From Thiocystis violacea (GTDB taxonomy: Bacteria; Pseudomonadota; Gammaproteobacteria; Chromatiales; Chromatiaceae): DNA of 64,000 nt. Where the stretch lies: NCBI RefSeq assembly GCF_016583575.1, contig NZ_NRRG01000026.1:1-64000 (forward strand), written 5' to 3'. The notes below the pieces were generated by a model that did not search any database, had not been told where the DNA came from, and saw only the letters and a list, made by a program, of their open reading frames with translations. This document shows, one piece after another, positions 14,966-24,510 of this stretch (position 1 is the first letter of the stretch; the number at the start of each line of letters is the position of its first letter). Position numbers and translations under genes: made by a program.

Positions 14966-15982
14966 ATGAATCTGACGACCAACTACCTCGGGCTGGAGAT
15001 CAAGAACCCCCTGGTTCCATCCGCCTCGCCGCTCTCCAAGAGCCTTGCGTCCGCGCGCGAGCTGGAGGACAACGGCGCCGCCGCCATCATCATGTATTCG
15101 CTGTTCGAGGAGGCCATTACGGCGGAGTCGGAGTCGATGGTGCGTTTCCTGCATCATCAGGACATCGGCTTCGCCGAGACCACCGAGGGTTTCCTGCCCA
15201 GCTATCAGGATTTCGAGAATGGTCTGGATCGCTATCTGGAGCAGATCCGCAAGCTCAAGGAGTCGCTGGACATCCCAGTGATCGCCAGCCTCAATGGCGT
15301 CACGCCCAGCGGCTGGATCAGCCACGCGACCAAGCTGGCGCAGGCCGGAGCGGACGCCCTGGAGTTGAACGCCTATTACGTCGCGGGGGATATCGGCCAG
15401 AGCGGCGCTCAGGTCGAACAGCGGTATCTGGATCTGTTGACCGAGCTGCGGTCGACCGTCCAGATCCCCATCAACATGAAGCTGTCGTCGGCCTTCAGCT
15501 CGGTGGGCCACTTCGTCGCTCGTCTGGCTGGCGCCGGCGCCAATGGCGTCGCCCTCTTCAATCGCTTCTACCAGCCGGACATCAACATCGACAGTCTGCG
15601 TCTGCAAGCCAGGATCTACCCCTCGACCTCGGCCGAAGCCCTGCTGGCCATGCGTTGGATCGCCATCCTGCACGGACGCATCGAAGGGCTGTCGCTCGGC
15701 GCGACGGGCGGCGTCCATACCTCGGAGGACGCCATCAAGCTGCTGCTCGCCGGCGCCGATGTCGTGCATCTGTGCAACGTGCTGCTGCACAAGGGTCCGG
15801 CCTATATCAGCCTCATCCTCCGGGGCATCGAGGACTGGATGGAGGAGCAGGGCTTCGAGTCCGTCGCGGATTTCCGCGGCCGGGTCAGCGCCCTGAGCGT
15901 GCCCAATCCGGCCGAGCTGGAGCGGGCCAACTACATCAATGTCCTCGACAGTTACAGCGTTTCGTCCGGCGTCATGACCTGA
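14966..15982 (+). CDS. Dihydroorotate dehydrogenase-like FMN protein
   Basis: The 338-residue TIM-barrel protein resembles class 1 DHOD and PreA: NYLGLEIKNPLVPSASPLSK at the N-terminus, IPVIASLNG, ALELNAYY, INMKLSSAF, and the FMN phosphate site GATGGVHTSEDAIKLLLAGA. Known: this family often follows nifJ and is annotated as dihydroorotate dehydrogenase-like, but its substrate is not established. It starts 81 bp after nifJ and is probably co-transcribed. It lacks an obvious Fe-S partner, and pyrimidine synthesis genes are absent around it, so a role in pyrimidine synthesis is doubtful; assistance to PFOR is only inferred from context. Confidence 0.85.
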   Translation: MNLTTNYLGLEIKNPLVPSASPLSKSLASARELEDNGAAAIIMYSLFEEAITAESESMVRFLHHQDIGFAETTEGFLPSYQDFENGLDRYLEQIRKLKESLDIPVIASLNGVTPSGWISHATKLAQAGADALELNAYYVAGDIGQSGAQVEQRYLDLLTELRSTVQIPINMKLSSAFSSVGHFVARLAGAGANGVALFNRFYQPDINIDSLRLQARIYPSTSAEALLAMRWIAILHGRIEGLSLGATGGVHTSEDAIKLLLAGADVVHLCNVLLHKGPAYISLILRGIEDWMEEQGFESVADFRGRVSALSVPNPAELERANYINVLDSYSVSSGVMT

Positions 15983-16414
15983 CCCGACGCGCGATACGCG
16001 CCCCGGCCCTCTCCCTCTAACGGGGGAGTGGGGCTCCAAGGCAATCACCGTCCGTCCTTCATGAACCATCCCAGGGCAGGCCAAACATCGGCTCGCTCCG
16101 AAGCCGGACGTCTTCCACCGGACCACCAAGCCTCGACGTTCATCGACGTGGGACCGCCGTCTCGAGTGTCGGTCGCCCCCGGAATCTCCGGCGGATCGGG
16201 CGATCGATTCTCAGCCTCTCGACCTGAATTGCGTATCTGGCGTCGAAATGCCTTGCCGAATGGTCCGGTTTTCGGCACCATACGCCTAGTGCAGTGTTTT
16301 CTTGTAGTGTTCCGGTAGTTCCTCTTCCCCGTCGTGTGCGGCAGATCCTTCCGTAATATCGAGACAGTCGTCTGCACATACATAAAGTTCAGTTAATACC
16401 TAGAGATTACCGTA
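15983..16414. other. Gap before cold-shock gene; probable long 5' UTR
   Basis: The 432-bp gap contains no convincing gene. The last 100-150 bp, AT-richer with several weak inverted repeats, probably forms the long 5' leader usual for cspA-type genes. I cannot fix the promoter. Confidence 0.45.
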
Positions 16415-16618
16415 ATGGCTACAGGCACAGTTAAGTGGTTCAGTGACGAGAAGGGTTTCGGCTTCATCACTCCTTCCGACGGCTCCAAGGACGTCTTCGT
16501 CCATCATAGCGCCGTCCAGGGCGGTGGCTTCAAGTCGCTGGCCGAGGGACAAAGCGTTTCCTTCGACGTCGAGCAAGGCCAGAAAGGCCCGAGCGCGACC
16601 AACGTCGTTCCCAAGTAA
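16415..16618 (+). CDS. Cold-shock protein (CspA family)
   Basis: The 67-residue protein is a single cold-shock domain: [15 protein letters not shown] carries RNP1 (KGFGFI), and DVFVHHSA carries RNP2. Length is normal. Known: CspA proteins melt RNA secondary structure. It is monocistronic with a 3' intrinsic terminator at 16654-16683. Confidence 0.96.
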   Translation: MATGTVKWFSDEKGFGFITPSDGSKDVFVHHSAVQGGGFKSLAEGQSVSFDVEQGQKGPSATNVVPK

Positions 16619-16653
16619 GTTTCATGGTCGCCAGGTGCTCGTCACCTGGCTCC

Positions 16654-16683
16654 AAAAAGCCCCGCCCAAAAGCGGGGCTTTTG
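16654..16683 (+). terminator. Intrinsic terminator after csp gene
   Basis: AAAAAGCCCCGC and GCGGGGCTTTT form an 8-bp GC stem with a T run, 36 bp past the stop codon. A second hairpin (CCAGGTG/CACCTGG) precedes it at about 16631-16649. Confidence 0.9.
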
Positions 16684-16747
16684 CGTTTCCGAGCCGTCGT
16701 GCCCTAGCGGTTCTCCCTTCCTCTCAAGCCTTTCACGGAATCCCGCT

Positions 16748-18343
16748 TTGATCTCCACGGCCAACATCACCATGCAGTTCGGCGGCAAGCCGTTGTTCGA
16801 GAACGTCTCCGTCAAGTTCGGCGGTGGCAATCGCTACGGCCTGATCGGCGCCAACGGCAGCGGGAAATCCACCCTGATGAAGATTCTGGGTGGCGATCTG
16901 GAGCCCAGCGCGGGCAACGTCTCGGTGGAGCCCGGCAAGCGGCTCGGCAAGCTGCGCCAGGACCAGTTCGCGTTCGAGAACCAGACGGTGCTCGATACCG
17001 TCATCATGGGTCACGACGAGCTGTGGAAGATCAAGCGGGAACGCGACCGCATCTACGCGCTGCCGGAGATGAGCGAAGAAGACGGCATGGAGGTCGCGCA
17101 CCTGGAGGTGCATTTCGCCGAGCTCGACGGCTACACCGCCGAGTCCCGCGCCGGCGAGCTGCTGCTGGCGCTGGAGATTCCGCTCGAACAGCACGAAGGC
17201 CCCATGAGCGCGGTGGCGCCGGGCTGGAAGCTGCGCGTGCTGCTCGCCCAGGCGCTGTTCGCCGATCCGGACATCCTGCTGCTCGACGAGCCCACCAACA
17301 ATCTGGACATCCACACCATCCAGTGGCTCGAAGAGGTGCTGAACGCGCGCAACAGCACCATGATCATCATCTCGCATGATCGCCATTTTCTGAACAGCGT
17401 CTGCACCCACATGGCCGACCTGGATTATGGCGAGCTGCGCGTCTATCCCGGCAACTACGACGAATACATGACCGCCGCCAGTCAGGCGCGCACGCGCCAG
17501 TTCGCCGACAACGCCAAGAAGAAGGCGCAGATCGCCGAGTTGCAGACCTTCGTCAGCCGCTTCTCCGCCAACGCCTCCAAGGCCAAGCAGGCGACCTCGC
17601 GCCAGCGTCAGATGGAGAAGATCAAGCTGGAGGACATCAAGCCCTCCAGTCGGGTCAACCCGTTCCTGCGCTTCGGCCAGGACAAGAAGCTCTATCGTCT
17701 GGCGCTGGAAGTGAAGACCCTGGCCAAGGGCTATGACGGCGCGCCACTGTTCAGCGGTCTCGACCTGACCGTCGAGGTGGGCGAGCGGGTCGCCATCATC
17801 GGCCCCAACGGCATCGGCAAGACCACCCTGCTGCGCTGCCTGGCCGGCGATCTGACGCCCGACAGCGGCACGGTCAAATGGTCGGAGAACAGCCAACTGG
17901 GTTATTTCGCCCAGGACCACGCCGCCGATTTCGCCGAGGACACCAGCCTCTATGACTGGATGGACCAGTGGAAACAGCCGGGCGACGACGAGCAGATCAT
18001 CCGCGGCACCCTGGGACGGCTGCTGTTCTCCCAGGACGAGATCAAGAAACCCGTGAATGTCATCTCCGGTGGCGAGCAGGGCCGCATGCTGTTCGGTAAG
18101 CTGATGCTGCAAAAGCCCAATATCCTGCTGATGGACGAGCCGACCAACCACCTGGACATGGAATCCATCGAGTCGCTCAACACCGCGCTCGAAGACTATC
18201 CAGGCACCCTGATGTTCGTCAGTCACGACCGGGAGTTCGTCTCCTCCCTGGCCACCCGGATCATCGAGCTGACGCCCCGGGGCGTGGTCGATTTCCATGG
18301 CAACTACGAGGACTATCTGCGCACCGAGAGCGCGGCGGCTTAA
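16748..18343 (+). CDS. ybiT: ABC-F family ATPase YbiT
   Basis: The 531-residue soluble protein has two ABC domains. First: Walker [10 protein letters not shown], Walker [12 protein letters not shown]; second: GPNGIGKTT and [11 protein letters not shown]; both have a final SHDR. A charged linker joins them. Long stretches match what I know of E. coli YbiT, such as [20 protein letters not shown] and [13 protein letters not shown]-like segments. No membrane segment. Known: ABC-F proteins act on ribosomes; YbiT is a translation factor with poorly defined role. The start is TTG/ATG-near at 16748 immediately before [13 protein letters not shown]. No neighbour suggests antibiotic resistance. Confidence 0.94.
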   Translation: MISTANITMQFGGKPLFENVSVKFGGGNRYGLIGANGSGKSTLMKILGGDLEPSAGNVSVEPGKRLGKLRQDQFAFENQTVLDTVIMGHDELWKIKRERDRIYALPEMSEEDGMEVAHLEVHFAELDGYTAESRAGELLLALEIPLEQHEGPMSAVAPGWKLRVLLAQALFADPDILLLDEPTNNLDIHTIQWLEEVLNARNSTMIIISHDRHFLNSVCTHMADLDYGELRVYPGNYDEYMTAASQARTRQFADNAKKKAQIAELQTFVSRFSANASKAKQATSRQRQMEKIKLEDIKPSSRVNPFLRFGQDKKLYRLALEVKTLAKGYDGAPLFSGLDLTVEVGERVAIIGPNGIGKTTLLRCLAGDLTPDSGTVKWSENSQLGYFAQDHAADFAEDTSLYDWMDQWKQPGDDEQIIRGTLGRLLFSQDEIKKPVNVISGGEQGRMLFGKLMLQKPNILLMDEPTNHLDMESIESLNTALEDYPGTLMFVSHDREFVSSLATRIIELTPRGVVDFHGNYEDYLRTESAAA

Positions 18344-18422
18344 AAACGCCGAGGGTGCTGGCCGATAAAAGAGCGCGATCTCGGCTCGGTCGAGCACCAT
18401 TATCCCGATCAAGTCCGCTAGC

Positions 18423-18482
18423 CTGTAGGATGGGCAAAGCGAAGCGATGCCCATCTCGTACGCTCCGAGGCGGCAAGATACG
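18423..18482. repeat. Interspersed palindromic repeat, copy 2
   Basis: TAGGATGGGCAAAGCGAAGC, GATGCCCATC, then GTACGCTCCGAGGCGGCAAG: same core and flank as other copies, in the plus orientation. Confidence 0.8.
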
Positions 18483-18571
18483 GTGGCTCCCTAATCGACA
18501 GGATCCTCGCCTGGAGGATGGGCACGCCCGACCAACGTCGGTGCAAGACCAAACCTTGGAGTGCGGGTTTT

Positions 18572-18641
18572 GCCCATCCTTGTATCTTGGGCCTCGGAGC
18601 GTACAGGATGGGCATCGCTCTCGCTCTGCCCATCCTACGAA
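18572..18641. repeat. Interspersed palindromic repeat, copy 3
   Basis: CCTTGTATCTTGGGCCTCGG, AGCGTACAGGATGGGCATCG, then CTCTGCCCATCCTACG: same family in the opposite orientation to copy 2. The pair forms a larger inverted repeat over about 220 bp. Confidence 0.8.
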
Positions 18642-19113
18642 TCGGGGTGAAGCCGTCGTTCGCCTCCAAACCCATGAGCCAGCCCAGGCTCCAGCCCGCC
18701 CCATCGTAAGCCGATCGCGCTGATCGCCGCCACCCAGGTTCCGCTCGCCAACAGCTATTCTCAGAATGGCTCGATGGAGCGAAAAACCCAGATGAACCCT
18801 ACCCACGCCTTGGTCACGCTTTCCGGGCAGAGAAGGCGAAAGGGTCAGGTCCAAACCGAGAATTGCTGGCTCGCCAAGGTTCCGAGCAAAGCGAAGGCAC
18901 CGCGGCTGCTATGATTGCCACACGGTGTCTCCGGCTGGAACGCTCGGTCGCGGTTGGCCTCCTGTCCCATCTCGCCGGGGCCATTCCGCAGCCCGCGCGC
19001 GGCGCTCATCGCGACCGTCCATAGTCCGACGGCGGCGCTGATCCCGCTCCCTGATCCGCACTGGCGCCGCGGCGCCCAATCGGCATCCTCACACTGAGTA
19101 TCGAGGCTCGATC

Positions 19114-19926
19114 ATGGATAAAATCCTCTCCGCGCTCTTGTTGGCCGTCGGTCTGTTCGTCGGCATTCTGATCCTGCTGGAAGTCGGCCGCCGGATCGGC
19201 GTTCGGAGACTGGCGGCCGACCCCGAGGGCGCGCGCACCGGAACCAGTGTCGTCGATGGGGCGGTCTTCGCGCTGGTGGGCCTGCTGATCGCCTTCACCT
19301 TCTCCGGGGCGGCCTCGCGCTTCGACCTGAGACGGGATCTGATCGTCCAGGAAACCAACGCGATCGGGACCGCCTATCTGCGGCTCGATCTGCTGCCCGC
19401 GAGCACGCAACCGGCGCTGCGTGACAGCTTTAGGCGCTATCTCGATTCACGGATCGAGACCTATCGCAAAATTCCGGATATGCCGGCCGTCATGGCGGAG
19501 CTGGCACGCTCGACGACCTTGCAGGGCGAAATCTGGACCCAGGCGATCGCGGCCGGCCATATGGCGGGCGGCTCGCCCGACGCCATCAAGCTGCTGCTGC
19601 CCGCGCTCAACGAGATGATCGACATCACCACGACCCGCACCATGGCCGCCAGTATGCATCCACCCTCGGTCATCTATCTCATGCTGGTCGTCATGACGCT
19701 GGCCAGCGCGCTTCTGGCCGGTCACGGCATGGCTGGCGGGAAGGGGCGTAATTGGCTGCACAGCCTCGGCTTCGCCGCAGTGATGGCGGTGGCGGTCTAC
19801 ATCATCATCGACATCGAGTTCCCCCGTCTGGGTCTGGTCCGGGTCGATTCATTCGATCAGGTCTTGGTGGATCTCAGGGCCAGCATGGATGATGCGGCGG
19901 GTTCGCTTCCGTCGCGCGTGGAATAG
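19114..19926 (+). CDS. Bestrophin-like membrane protein (DUF4239 type)
   Basis: The 270-residue protein has four likely membrane segments: about residues 5-25, 50-67, 185-205 and 220-240, separated by a soluble helical region carrying ETNAIGTAYLRLDLLP, which is typical of the DUF4239/bestrophin-like family. Known: function is not established; remote similarity to bestrophin anion channels is the basis of the name. No operon partner is clear: the following lipoprotein gene is 86 bp downstream on the same strand. Confidence 0.75.
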   Translation: MDKILSALLLAVGLFVGILILLEVGRRIGVRRLAADPEGARTGTSVVDGAVFALVGLLIAFTFSGAASRFDLRRDLIVQETNAIGTAYLRLDLLPASTQPALRDSFRRYLDSRIETYRKIPDMPAVMAELARSTTLQGEIWTQAIAAGHMAGGSPDAIKLLLPALNEMIDITTTRTMAASMHPPSVIYLMLVVMTLASALLAGHGMAGGKGRNWLHSLGFAAVMAVAVYIIIDIEFPRLGLVRVDSFDQVLVDLRASMDDAAGSLPSRVE

Positions 19927-20012
19927 GTCGCGACCAGGAAGGATCGAACATTGGCCGGCGCGGCCAAGGCTAAAGAAGGGTTTAGGTTCAAACCACAGAG
20001 GATCAATCCAGC

Positions 20013-20828
20013 ATGAAACAGCTTCCATTGCTATCCGCAATGATTGTCTCCGCTTTGGCGCTCAATGGCTGCGCCAATCTATCCGGCCTGGCCGCGGGCG
20101 GCACGAGCGAGTCGGTCCCGATCAGCGATCCCCCGGCGGTGGCGCCGCAACCCATTGATGTGCTGAAGCGGATGGCTACCTATCTGCGTTCACTCGATCG
20201 CTTCGAGGTACGGGTCGAGAAGCTCACGCAATTGATCCTGCCGACCGAGCAGCGCCTCCACGAGGATCAAACCATCGAGATCGCCGTCGACCGGCCGAAC
20301 CAGCTTCGGGTCGAGTACAAGGGGCTCGGTGGCGGTCGGCAGATTTTCTATGACGGAAAGGAATTCACGCTCAATACGCCCGTGGCGGGCTTTTACGCCG
20401 TCGGCTCCGCCCCGGCGAGCATCGACCAGACCCTGGAAATCCTCTACAACGAGTACCAGATCGAACTGCCCGTGGCCGACCTGCTGGCCACCAATACCGA
20501 AAGCCGACTGGTCAAGAACCTCAGCTCCCGGACCTACGTCGGTCGCATCCTGGTACAAGGCGTGCCCTGCCATCATCTGGCCTTCCGCACCCCGGAGGTG
20601 GATTGGGAGATCTGGATCGAGGATGGCCCCAAGCCTCTGCCGCGCCGCTTGCTGTTGACCGACAAGAGCGTCCAGGGCTCGCCGACCATGATGGCCAATC
20701 TCACCGATTGGGACGTTGCGCCGAGGTTCGCGCGCGGCTTCTTCGAGTTCAAACCGCCGAAGGGCAGCGAGCGTGTTCCCTTCCTGACCGAGGCGTCCGC
20801 GGCCATGTCGGCCGCGACCATCCAATAA
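20013..20828 (+). CDS. DUF2092-type lipoprotein/periplasmic protein
   Basis: The 271-residue protein starts with a lipoprotein signal ending ALNGCANL (Cys at about 19). The rest looks like the DUF2092 fold: DVLKRMATYLRSLDRFEVRV, then a beta-rich LolA-like half-barrel (IAVDRPNQLRVEY, YDGKEFTLNTP), and WEIWIEDGPKPLPRRLLLT. Known: DUF2092 proteins resemble LolA/LolB lipoprotein carriers but their role is unproven. It is followed after 18 bp by a Gly/Pro-rich secreted protein, a pairing that suggests joint work in the envelope. Confidence 0.8.
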   Translation: MKQLPLLSAMIVSALALNGCANLSGLAAGGTSESVPISDPPAVAPQPIDVLKRMATYLRSLDRFEVRVEKLTQLILPTEQRLHEDQTIEIAVDRPNQLRVEYKGLGGGRQIFYDGKEFTLNTPVAGFYAVGSAPASIDQTLEILYNEYQIELPVADLLATNTESRLVKNLSSRTYVGRILVQGVPCHHLAFRTPEVDWEIWIEDGPKPLPRRLLLTDKSVQGSPTMMANLTDWDVAPRFARGFFEFKPPKGSERVPFLTEASAAMSAATIQ

Positions 20829-20846
20829 ACATCCGAGGGTCTCAAC

Positions 20847-21497
20847 GTGCGTGATTCACACTGGAGCTTCTGGAAACGGGCCTTCCTCATGGCCCTGATC
20901 GTCGGTCCGACCCTGGCGGTCATCACGGTCGACGCCGAGGCCCGCCGAGGCGGGGGCGGAGGCGGCGGACACATGAGTCGCGGTGGAGGTCATGGCGGCT
21001 CCGCCGTGCGGGCACCCCGCGGAAACGTGGGTGGTGGGCACCGTCCCGCGCGGCCCGCTGGTGGCGGTGGGCAGGCGCGTCCGGGCCGGCCACCGGCTGG
21101 CGGTGGCAGTGGTGCTCGTCCACCCAAACCGGGCGGCGGAGGTAACTACGCGGGTCGGCCACCGGCCGGTGGTGGTGGCGCTCGTCCGCCCAAACCGGGC
21201 GGTGGTGGTGCCTACGGTGGCCGCCCGCCGGCCGGTGGACCCGGCGGAGCCCCGCCGCGACCCATGAGGCCGCCACCGCCCCCCGTGCATGTGGACAACT
21301 ACTGGGGCGCGCCATTCGGCGCCGCCGCCGCTGTGGGAACCGCGATCGCCATCGGGGCCATCGTCTCCTCGCTCCCGCCGGGGTGTCGCACGGTCGTCGT
21401 GCATGGCGCCAGCTACCGGCAGTGCGGAGGCAATTACTACGCCCCTCGCTACGAAGGATCGAGCGTCGTCTACGAAGTCGTGCCGCCCCCCTATTGA
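20847..21497 (+). CDS. Gly/Arg/Pro-rich secreted protein
   Basis: The 216-residue protein starts at GTG (20847) and has a signal-like hydrophobic segment (about residues 11-28). Residues 33-150 are low-complexity GGGG, RPPAGGG and KPGGGG repeats, followed by a hydrophobic stretch (GAAAAVGTAIAIGAIVSSL) and a C-terminal CGGNYYAPRYEGSSVVYEVV motif found at the end of many small envelope proteins. Function unknown. It is 18 bp after the DUF2092 gene, so co-expression is likely. The repeats may vary in number between strains. Confidence 0.75.
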   Translation: MRDSHWSFWKRAFLMALIVGPTLAVITVDAEARRGGGGGGGHMSRGGGHGGSAVRAPRGNVGGGHRPARPAGGGGQARPGRPPAGGGSGARPPKPGGGGNYAGRPPAGGGGARPPKPGGGGAYGGRPPAGGPGGAPPRPMRPPPPPVHVDNYWGAPFGAAAAVGTAIAIGAIVSSLPPGCRTVVVHGASYRQCGGNYYAPRYEGSSVVYEVVPPPY

Positions 21498-21662
21498 GCG
21501 CGACCGTCGAGCGCCGAGGCTTCATCGGTGCTCGACGTCATGATCATCGGCGAGACCACCCTGAGCGGCGCCGAAGTATTGCTAATGGAGGAGGGTGGAT
21601 TAAGCGAATCATGCGGCGTCGCCGATGACCGAAACGATGATCAAGGCCCATCATGCGAACGA

Positions 21663-21760
21663 CGTAGGATGGGCAAAGCCCGTGGCCATAGGCCGAGTCT
21701 GGCGGCGAGGCCGGTCGGGCGTGCCCATCCTGTACGCTCCGAGGCTCAAGACACAAGGGA
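21663..21760. repeat. Interspersed palindromic repeat, copy 4 (long variant)
   Basis: TAGGATGGGCAAAGCC and GTGCCCATCCTGTACGCTCC are separated by a longer loop (about 45 bp) than in other copies, followed by the shared GAGGCTCAAGACACAAGG flank. Confidence 0.75.
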
Positions 21761-21934
21761 TGGAAACGCGCGCTCCGTCATTTCAGAAGAGACTCGAATC
21801 GCGGACGCGCCGCATCCACCCGCACTATTTCTAAGCGTCTTAGAGCGGCGGCGGAATCGCCAACGGCACATTCACGCAATACCAGCTCTGAAGCAGAGCT
21901 TGACGTCATGCGAGGCACCTTTGAGACTGAACGC

Positions 21935-22008
21935 CCCCAACTCAGCCGCCCCAGTGGAGCGAAGCAGAGCGCAATGTAACCCGGGTCGGCTGGGGCGCCG
22001 AGTTAGGC
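21935..22008. other. attC-like recombination site
   Basis: An imperfect palindrome of 74 bp: CCCCAACTCAGCCGCCCCAG pairs with CTGGGGCGCCGAGTTAGGC with a few mismatches. The right end GTTAGGC fits the integron core GTTRRRY. It lies 82 bp beyond the stop of the 22090-22413 gene, as expected of a cassette recombination site. No integrase lies in the window. Confidence 0.5.
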
Positions 22009-22089
22009 CATATCGTCGTCATTGGAGAAAGCCTGCCTCGTCCCTTATTTCTCATCCAAAAAAGCAACCCAATTTACGCCGCTGATCAC

Positions 22090-22413
22090 TCATTGTTGAG
22101 CTAAATTCCTGACACGGCGAATTTGATACTTTCTGATGTCTGTCGCAAGGGGATGATTACGCACAGGCCGAAGATGAGTCAGTGAAACAACGTATTGCTC
22201 TTTGGTTGTAAAGGGAAGTTTCAAAGTACAGACAATCCCTCCTTCATCCCCGAAATAATCAGCATCGAAAATTTCCAGCAGGTGATCGGCTTTGAGTTTT
22301 ACATTTCTCTTCTTCAATAATGAGACGAACTCTTTAGATGGATAGGCAAAAATGGGTAGGCAATCCTGCATCTGTTTTACCAGCCCCATCGTTTCTTGCT
22401 CATCATCAATCAT
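22090..22413 (-). CDS. Hypothetical protein, island cassette gene
   Basis: The 107-residue soluble protein (MIDDEQETMGLVKQMQDC...) has mixed helix and strand and no motif I recognise. The start could instead be a GTG four codons upstream (22425). It has lower GC and different codon use from the core genes around the island. It sits between an attC-like site and repeat-rich DNA and stands alone, which fits a cassette-type accessory gene. Confidence 0.55.
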   Translation of the reverse strand: MIDDEQETMGLVKQMQDCLPIFAYPSKEFVSLLKKRNVKLKADHLLEIFDADYFGDEGGIVCTLKLPFTTKEQYVVSLTHLRPVRNHPLATDIRKYQIRRVRNLAQQ

Positions 22414-22652
22414 GATAGAACACACTATATTTCAGTATTGATTGGGCTTTAAGTTTACGGCTTTCGAGCAAAATCAAATGCCCGGTTGCCCCGCCGGCAT
22501 GGCCTTGCCGTATGAGCGACAGGGCGTCTGCGGGGTTCGCTCTTAAACCGCTTGTTGGCGATCCGTGCGGCCGTCGCACCGTAGCCGCTAGACGATTTCT
22601 TTCTTTATGAAATCAGGGAATCGTGGTCTGCCCCGGGTATTCTCGCTCCTCA

Positions 22653-22871
22653 TCAAATCGCGCCGAGATAGTGATCGTGATGCGCGGCGAGATCAGCGAT
22701 CCCGGTATCGACAGCAACCGACTCAATGTCCTCTAACAACCTCCACCACTGATCGGTGCTCAGTCCACCATCAAGGGATTGCGCCAATACATCGACCAGG
22801 AATTGTTGCGGGTCCGGCAATGCACGTAGCTTCTCGGCAAGCGTTTCCGGGATATCTAGCACGAATTGCAT
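22653..22871 (-). CDS. Orphan antitoxin-like small protein
   Basis: The 72-residue protein (MQFVLDIPETLAEKLRALPD...) opens with a short strand-helix that resembles small antitoxins, and ends DLAAHHDHYLGAI. I recall related antitoxins ending in DLA..HDHYLYG followed by a few more residues; here the last residues differ, so the C-terminus may be altered. No PIN, RelE or other toxin gene follows on either side. The assignment is by resemblance only. A palindromic element lies about 100 bp upstream. Confidence 0.4.
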   Translation of the reverse strand: MQFVLDIPETLAEKLRALPDPQQFLVDVLAQSLDGGLSTDQWWRLLEDIESVAVDTGIADLAAHHDHYLGAI

Positions 22872-22967
22872 GTATTTGGCCCTCGTTGCTCTAGCCGTCT
22901 GTTGACGGTTTTCGCCAATAGAATACTCGATTCCTTGCCGCATGAGGAATTCGCCGCACCGCGACGT

Positions 22968-23029
22968 GAAAAGGGGGCGGATTTATTTTTCGGGTCCGGT
23001 TTCATAAATAAATCTGTCTCCTTTTTTCG
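22968..23029. repeat. REP-like palindrome (intact copy)
   Basis: GAAAAGGGGGCGGATTTATT and AAATAAATCTGTCTCCTTTT are near-perfect inverted repeats around an 18-nt loop. The second copy at 26301 is split by a transposable element. Confidence 0.7.
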
Positions 23030-23064
23030 TTTTGACGCTGTTCGAGAATAACGTGGTCTGTCCC

Positions 23065-23259
23065 GAATGGCACTAAGATAAGCAGGCTCTTATAAATATC
23101 AGCAACTTAGGTGACAACCCGGATTTCGGCTGCCGCAACATCAGCGAATGCCTGCCAGGATCCCCTGGATTCTGCTGGATTCCGTAGCGCTTCGGACTCT
23201 CGGGCTGGCCATGTAAGCATCTGTTTTGTATAGATTACGCGCTTATCTTAGCGCCATTC
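23065..23259. mobile_element. MITE-like element, copy A (195 bp, 11-bp target duplication)
   Basis: Terminal inverted repeats GAATGGCACTAAGATAAGC and its near-complement (one mismatch) bound 195 bp of non-coding DNA. The flanks carry the perfect 11-bp direct repeat TGGTCTGTCCC (23054-23064 and 23260-23270). It is homologous, inverted, to copy B at 26353. No transposase is encoded, so it must be mobilised in trans; the duplication length would fit an IS4-like transposase. Confidence 0.85.
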
Positions 23260-23445
23260 TGGTCTGTCCCGGGTATTCCGGAGATCAGGCAAGATCAGAA
23301 AGGGACCGGGGATCCCGGCCCGGGTGGGTCGAAAATGAATTCGAGCCTAATGGAATGGTCCGCCCCGCTCCTCACAATGAGCCCTGAGCGGGCACAATAG
23401 GCGATGGACACAACACCTATCGTCAACCGAGGAGCGGAGCAGACC

Positions 23446-24510
23446 ATGAGCCAGTTTAGCAAAGAGGCCGTATGCACCATCGGCATTGATTTGGCCAAGA
23501 ACAGTGTGCATGTCTTTGGGGTCGATGCCCAAGGCGAGACCGTCTTCAGCCGCAAGCTCGCGCGCGGGGCATTGACGGCCTTTATCGCCCAACAGCCGCC
23601 CTGTCGTATCGCCATGGAAGCTTGCGGCAGTGCTCATCACTGGGCGCGCACCTTCCAGAGCTTGGGTCATGATGTGGTACTGATCGCCCCGCAATTCGTC
23701 AAGCCTTTTGTGAAGAATAACAAAACCGACGCCGCCGATGCCGAGGCGATCTGCGAAGCGGCGCGACGCCCCCGTCAGCGTTTTGTACCGATCAAAAGCG
23801 TCGAGCAGCAAGACATTCAAGCTATCCATCGCATGCGCTCGCAGGTCATCGAACGACGCACCGCGCTGATCAATCAGGTGCGTGGATTGTTGGCCGAATA
23901 CGGCCTCATCATTCCTCGGGGCCGCACGGTGGTGATGCGCCGTCTGCCCGAGATACTTGAAGACGCCGACAACGGGCTGAGCGAGCGGTTTCGCGCCGAA
24001 TTGCACGGACTCCTTGAAGAACTGCGTCACCTCGATGAGAGGGCCGCACACTACGATACCCAGATCAAGACAGTGGCCGACACCAGCGCGTCGGCTCAGT
24101 TGTTGATGACGATCCCTGGCATCGGCCCGCTGGTGGCCACCGCCTTGATCGCCACGCTGGGCGATGGCTGGGGCTTGTTCGCCAATGGCCGGGCGCTGGC
24201 GGCCTGGCTCGGGCTGGTGCCGCGGCAGCATTCCACCGGCGGGAAACCGCGCTTGCTGGGGATCAGCAAACGCGGCGACGTTTATCTGCGCCAGCTGTTG
24301 ATTCATGGCGCGCGAGCGATGATGCACTGGGTCGATAAAAAGGAGGATGCCGTCAGCCGCTGGGCACATGACATCAAACAGCGCCGTCATACGAACGTTG
24401 CCATTGTCGCCATGGCCAACAAACTCGCCCGCATCGCCTGGGCGGTGATGAACACCGGGAAGACCTTCGATCCGGCGCGCGGCGCGCTCACCAAGCCGGT
24501 CGCCGCTTGA
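23446..24510 (+). CDS. IS110/IS1111-family transposase
   Basis: This 354-residue DEDD transposase has an N-terminal RuvC-like domain with GIDLAKNSVHVFG and KTDAADAEAI, and a C-terminal transposase-20 domain with TIPGIGPLVATAL and the serine-bearing STGGKPRLLGISKRGDVYLR. Both catalytic halves look intact, so the element may be active. I start at the ATG at 23446, which has GGAG upstream; an in-frame ATG at 23404 is possible. Known: these enzymes cut and rejoin DNA under RNA guidance. Confidence 0.93.
   Translation: MSQFSKEAVCTIGIDLAKNSVHVFGVDAQGETVFSRKLARGALTAFIAQQPPCRIAMEACGSAHHWARTFQSLGHDVVLIAPQFVKPFVKNNKTDAADAEAICEAARRPRQRFVPIKSVEQQDIQAIHRMRSQVIERRTALINQVRGLLAEYGLIIPRGRTVVMRRLPEILEDADNGLSERFRAELHGLLEELRHLDERAAHYDTQIKTVADTSASAQLLMTIPGIGPLVATALIATLGDGWGLFANGRALAAWLGLVPRQHSTGGKPRLLGISKRGDVYLRQLLIHGARAMMHWVDKKEDAVSRWAHDIKQRRHTNVAIVAMANKLARIAWAVMNTGKTFDPARGALTKPVAA

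Larger units (their letters stand above)
18344..19113. other. 770-bp intergenic region rich in repeats, no gene seen
   Basis: The region carries two or three copies of the interspersed palindromic repeat (about 18423-18482, 18517-18580, 18572-18641) and otherwise no credible coding frame. The remaining 450 bp before the DUF4239 gene has no recognisable product. Confidence 0.6.
21498..22089. other. Start of accessory island: repeat copy, attC-like site, no gene
   Basis: This 592-bp stretch contains the interspersed repeat copy 4, a small hairpin AGCTCTGAAGCAGAGCT at about 21882, and an attC-like palindrome. I see no supported gene. Base composition becomes more mixed from here to about 28.1 kb. 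Confidence 0.6.

Noticed and set aside
18915-19097. A 60-codon plus-strand frame before the DUF4239 gene
   Set aside because: No ribosome site, no recognisable product, and composition like neighbouring non-coding DNA.
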